A stretch of DNA of 17,153 bases from Nitrososphaerales archaeon TH5893. GTDB lineage: Archaea > Thermoproteota > Nitrososphaeria > Nitrososphaerales > Nitrososphaeraceae. Position 1 is the stretch's first letter. Each line of letters starts with the position of its first letter. The DNA lies in the NCBI GenBank assembly GCA_014523685.1, contig JAATVT010000169.1:1-17153 (forward strand). The letters are read 5' to 3'. Positions 14,362 to 17,153 of the stretch are shown here, one piece after another. The position numbers were made by a program, and so were the translations under genes. The notes beneath the pieces were generated by a model, which was not told the DNA's origin, did not search any database, and saw only the letters and a program-made list of their open reading frames with translations.

Positions 14362-15879
14362 TCATTCTGTCACGTATGCCCTTTCTCCATGTTGTGACAA
14401 GTCAAGTCCAATTTCTTCTTCTTTTGGCGTAACCCTGATTCCACCGGGCCAAACCAAGTCCATTACCTTTACTATTAGTGCAGTTATGCCCAAAGCCCAC
14501 GCCAACGCGGCGAATGCTCCTACGGCATTCTCATACAACTGTGCCGGGTTCCCAAATGCAAGTCCATTGTCTCCCCATGGTGTAAATCTCTTCTCAGCGA
14601 ATATTCCTGTCAAAAGCGCTCCGGCAAGACCTCCAATTCCATGTACACCCCATGTATCAAGTGCATCATCCCATTTCCGCTTATTTTTGAACATTACTGC
14701 TGCGTAACATACAACTCCAGCCACAATGCCTATTATTATAGCAGACATTGGAGACACGAATCCAGATGCGGGCGTAATTGCTACAAGTCCAGCCACTGCA
14801 CCAGACGCGGCCCCGACCGTTGACGGTCTTCCTGTATGAGCCCAAGATACTAACATCCAAGTCACTGCCGCCATACCAGTTGCGATCTGGGTGGCCACGA
14901 ATGCACTAGTAGCGTTTGTCGCAGCTGCCGCCGCAGAACCAGCATTAAAGCCGAACCATCCTACCCACAGTAGAGCTGCCCCGAGAACTACGAGAGAGAT
15001 ATTGTGAGGCTCCATCGGAACCTTTCCATAGCCCAGCCTGCGTCCAAGCATAAGCGCAATAGCTAGTCCAGCCCAACCAGATGTAATATGAATTACGGTT
15101 CCTCCTGCAAAGTCAAGTGCACCCAGACATCCTGTCCAGCCAAATCCACAGTAACCAGGCGTCAAGCCGTAGTTGTCAGCCGCTGTAATTTCCCAAGTCC
15201 AATGGGCAGCAAAGTCATAGACGAAAGTTGCCCATAAAACAATGAAGATTATAAAGGCGCTGAACTTCATCCTTTCGGCTAAAGCCGCAACAATTAGTGC
15301 AGGAGTAATTATTGCGAACATCATCTGGAATATCATGTAGGTCTGATGTGGAATAGTGAAACCGTCAATACCACCGTATGCGTTGGACGGGACATCATGG
15401 AGGACGTTGTTCAAACCAGCCCATTGAAGTGTACCTATAAATCCATATCCTCCAGCATCAGGACCAAATGCCAGACTGTATCCCCACAATGCGAATTGAA
15501 GTGCAATTACCCCTGTGGTTATGAACACCATATGAAGAGTACTTACTGCGTTCTTCTGTCGTGAGAGACCCCCGTAAAATATTGCCAAGCCAGCTGGGGT
15601 CATCATAAGCACGAGGGCAGAAGAAGTTAGCATCCAAGCATTGTCACCATGGTCTATGGCACAAGGAATCAAATACCCCTCTGCGGTTTTATTATAACTT
15701 CCGTCCTCATTTTGTTCGAAGCAGGAATATCTAACCCATGGCTCCCCTTCTCGATAGTCAGTTGGAGCTTCACTCGTGGGTAGGTGGTAAGCTGCTACAT
15801 TAGTAGATGCAAAGTTAACCGAGAATAATGCTGCAATCCCTACAAGCAGAGCTAAAGTAAATAGAGCTGGTCTGTCCAT
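14362..15879 (-). CDS. amt: Ammonium transporter Amt
   Basis: Amt/MEP/Rh transporters conduct ammonium across the cell membrane as trimers. The 505-residue protein begins with a hydrophobic signal-like segment (about 5-29), then a hydrophilic extracellular stretch, then about eleven membrane helices. The conserved start of the Amt core is MMTPAGLAIFYGGLSRQKN (92-110). Asp256 in ALDFAGGTVIH, and the pore histidines His264 (VIHITSG) and His413 (WGVHGIGG), are all present, so transport should be intact. Two Cys pairs, 53/73 and 244/251, sit in loops predicted to be outside and could be disulfides. The tail KEEEIGLDLSQHGERAYVTE is a typical cytosolic Amt end. ATG 15879 follows a TATA box. No GlnK/PII gene is beside it, unlike many bacterial amtB loci. 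Whether it is the Amt1 or Amt2 type cannot be settled here. Confidence 0.97.
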   Translation of the reverse strand: MDRPALFTLALLVGIAALFSVNFASTNVAAYHLPTSEAPTDYREGEPWVRYSCFEQNEDGSYNKTAEGYLIPCAIDHGDNAWMLTSSALVLMMTPAGLAIFYGGLSRQKNAVSTLHMVFITTGVIALQFALWGYSLAFGPDAGGYGFIGTLQWAGLNNVLHDVPSNAYGGIDGFTIPHQTYMIFQMMFAIITPALIVAALAERMKFSAFIIFIVLWATFVYDFAAHWTWEITAADNYGLTPGYCGFGWTGCLGALDFAGGTVIHITSGWAGLAIALMLGRRLGYGKVPMEPHNISLVVLGAALLWVGWFGFNAGSAAAAATNATSAFVATQIATGMAAVTWMLVSWAHTGRPSTVGAASGAVAGLVAITPASGFVSPMSAIIIGIVAGVVCYAAVMFKNKRKWDDALDTWGVHGIGGLAGALLTGIFAEKRFTPWGDNGLAFGNPAQLYENAVGAFAALAWALGITALIVKVMDLVWPGGIRVTPKEEEIGLDLSQHGERAYVTE

Positions 15880-15911
15880 AAATGTTTATCAGCACGTAAT
15901 CTGCTTTTAGA

Positions 15912-15922
15912 CATATAAAAAA
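15912..15922 (-). promoter_or_regulatory. TATA box for amt
   Basis: The minus strand reads TTTTTTATATG 33-43 bases before ATG 15879, within a very AT-rich stretch. It is a good archaeal TATA box and would give a leader of about 10 bases, as expected for a strongly expressed gene. Confidence 0.55.
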
Positions 15923-16102
15923 TATTATATATTGCCAGTCTGATTGAATGTAATATAGACTATCCACATATGAAGGTAAATAACCTAGAATGTTATTATA
16001 ATGATATAATCGCAATCTTTGAATTGTACAAGCTTGATCCCACTTGGGACAGTTAATTTTAGAATTTACAAAGGAGAAAGTCGAAGAACTGGTCAGTAAT
16101 AG

Positions 16103-16120
16103 ATATTCATGAGTGAATAT
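16103..16120. repeat. 7-base inverted repeat, possible operator
   Basis: ATATTCA and TGAATAT are perfect reverse complements around the 4-base spacer TGAG. The centre is about 82 bases before the rpo3 start and 230 before amt. The size and symmetry fit a dimeric regulator site, but nothing identifies the protein. Confidence 0.3.
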
Positions 16121-16193
16121 ATCCCTCCAATTGGATTCATTGTGGTTTGAGACAAAAAGATTATTGATTTTCTCAGTACATTTTTAGGACGCT

Positions 16194-16880
16194 TTGAATA
16201 AACCCCCGAAGGTATTGAACTCTCCGTCAGTTGAGCTTCTCGAAAAGGGGGATGAGAGGATAAGTGTAAAATTCAAGAATGTTCCAAGGGAATATGTAAA
16301 TGCTCTAAGAAGACTTGCTATTAGCGAAGTTCCCACTTTGGCAATAGATGATGTTGTTATGATTGATAATTCTTCTGTGGTCCACGATGAAGCCGTGGCG
16401 CATAGACTTGGCATGATCCCGCTGCGTACAGATCTCAAGCGGTTTGTGATGCCTCACGATTGTGACTGCAAAAGTACATTAGGATGTTCCAAATGTAGGG
16501 TGTTACTAGTATTGGATTCCGAAGCAACTGAGAGAACAAGAATAGTAACCTCTGGAGAGCTTAAATCAGAAGATGAGGAAGTAAAGCCCGTCAGCAATGA
16601 GATCCCCATTCTCACACTTGCTCCTGGCCAAAAGGTAAAGTTCGAAGCATACGCAAGATTAGGAAACGGTAAAAGTCATGCTAAATGGCAACCAACATCT
16701 TCTGCCGTGGTTAAAGATGGAGAGAATGAAAATGAATCTATTCTCATCATTGAAACAAACCTAGCACTCAAACCAGATGAAGTCATTCTGGCAGCATCTG
16801 ATATGCTGAGTGCAAAAATTAAAAATTTTAGTCATACAATCCACGATCTGGGAGTGCAACGTGGAGGCAAAGGCGCTTAG
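16194..16880 (+). CDS. rpoD: DNA-directed RNA polymerase subunit Rpo3 (subunit D)
   Basis: Rpo3/D pairs with subunit L as the assembly platform of archaeal RNA polymerase (homologue of Rpb3 and bacterial alpha). The alpha-like motif VPREYVNALRRLAISEVPTLAID (30-52) and the VHDEAVAHRLGMIPLRTD segment (63-80) are clear. The C-terminal dimerization helix region (LKPDEVILAASDML) is complete. Residues 89-103 contain Cys90, Cys92, Cys98 and Cys101, a loop like the zinc-binding loop of eukaryotic Rpb3. There are no cysteines after that, so the Fe-S domain of some archaeal D subunits is not present. The start is TTG 16194, since an in-frame TAG sits three codons before it. Length 228 is somewhat shorter than Fe-S containing forms. 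It runs toward rpl18e, 182 bases on, as in other archaea. Confidence 0.96.
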   Translation: MNKPPKVLNSPSVELLEKGDERISVKFKNVPREYVNALRRLAISEVPTLAIDDVVMIDNSSVVHDEAVAHRLGMIPLRTDLKRFVMPHDCDCKSTLGCSKCRVLLVLDSEATERTRIVTSGELKSEDEEVKPVSNEIPILTLAPGQKVKFEAYARLGNGKSHAKWQPTSSAVVKDGENENESILIIETNLALKPDEVILAASDMLSAKIKNFSHTIHDLGVQRGGKGA

Positions 16881-16980
16881 ACTTTTATGAATCTTGGTAG
16901 TTGCATTCTGATAAGCAATGACGTTCATAGACAATACACAACGTAGACGACAATAGGGACACCACATGATCGAAATGGCG

Positions 16981-16989
16981 TTTATAAGG
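16981..16989 (+). promoter_or_regulatory. TATA-like element before rpl18e
   Basis: TTTATAAGG is a good TATA match, 74-82 bases before ATG 17063, so it would give a leader of about 50 bases. Its presence in the unusual 182-base gap suggests rpl18e has its own promoter. Confidence 0.35.
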
Positions 16990-17062
16990 TGAAAAAATCT
17001 GGGTAAGTTTATTTTGGGGCACTAGATAACTGATTACCTGAGAATTTAGGGAGTCTGAAAAA

Positions 17063-17153
17063 ATGTTTGCTAACTCATTAATTCAGGATAATATTTGGAC
17101 TGTTCGCGGAGCATTTAAGAAGAATAAGGCTCCAATATGGCGTGCTCTGGAAA
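17063..17153 (+). CDS. rpl18e: 50S ribosomal protein L18e (partial, N-terminus only)
   Basis: From ATG 17063 the frame is open to the window edge: 30 residues, including VRGAFKKNKAPIWRALE. Archaeal L18e proteins carry a similar basic segment ending in APIWxALA/E near the N-terminus, and L18e normally follows RNA polymerase subunit D. The call therefore rests on the motif plus synteny. The rest of the gene lies outside the window. Confidence 0.75.
   Translation, partial: MFANSLIQDNIWTVRGAFKKNKAPIWRALE

Larger units (their letters stand above)
15880..16193. other. Divergent region between amt and rpo3
   Basis: These 314 bases drive amt leftward and rpo3 rightward. They hold the amt TATA box, a 5-base hairpin TCCCA-CT-TGGGA near 16037-16048, and a 7-base inverted repeat at 16103-16120. 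A 13-codon frame (ATG 16109, MSEYIPPIGFIVV) is too short to call. No clear TATA box precedes rpo3. Confidence 0.4.

Noticed and set aside
16109..16150. A 13-codon upstream frame (MSEYIPPIGFIVV) before rpo3
   Set aside because: It is too short to support, the AAAGGAG at about 16070 is too far from its ATG, and its start lies inside the inverted repeat.

Overview
This window is archaeal and most likely from a Nitrososphaeria (Thaumarchaeota) ammonia oxidizer. The evidence is an exosome superoperon (SBDS, Rrp4, Rrp41, Rrp42, L37Ae, Pcc1) followed by prefoldin beta, a eukaryote-like RNA polymerase subunit Rpo3/D, a short ERCC4-plus-HhH XPF nuclease, a FilR1-type regulator, a large Amt ammonium transporter and TATA boxes placed for leaderless or short-leader transcripts. 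A member of Nitrososphaerales (Nitrosocosmicus- or Nitrososphaera-like) is my inference from the AT-rich sequence and the sensory genes. No 16S or amo gene is present to prove it.

Layout. 1-1714 (-): membrane histidine kinase cut off by the window edge. About 1948-2226 (+): small basic hypothetical protein. 2512-3303 (-): stand-alone class III nucleotide cyclase. 3665-6758 (+): histidine operon hisB-hisH-hisA-hisF. 7179-8027 (-): winged-helix FilR1-type regulator. 8189-9139 (-): XPF-like nuclease. 9265-9726 (-): prefoldin beta. 9940-14164 (-): Pcc1, L37Ae, Rrp42, Rrp41, Rrp4 and SBDS, listed in genomic order and transcribed in reverse. 14362-15879 (-): Amt. 16194-16880 (+): Rpo3/D. 17063 to the right edge (+): start of ribosomal protein L18e.

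How they work together. HisB makes imidazole acetol phosphate. HisA isomerizes ProFAR, and HisH with HisF forms imidazole glycerol phosphate synthase. Rrp41/Rrp42 form the hexameric RNase ring and Rrp4 its RNA-binding cap. SBDS, L37Ae, Pcc1 (KEOPS, tRNA t6A), prefoldin, Rpo3 and L18e serve ribosome maturation, translation, protein folding and transcription. Amt imports ammonium, the likely energy substrate of such an organism. The kinase, the cyclase and the FilR1 protein are stand-alone signalling genes.

What stands out. (1) hisH has no ATG, GTG or TTG that would include its conserved N-terminus. (2) At least six otherwise conserved proteins carry low-complexity insertions or tails: HisF, HisH, XPF, Rrp4, Pcc1 and prefoldin beta. 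(3) A hairpin with a T-run lies between SBDS and rrp4. I saw no CRISPR array, transposon, tRNA or rRNA. I found no convincing new defence or mobile system.
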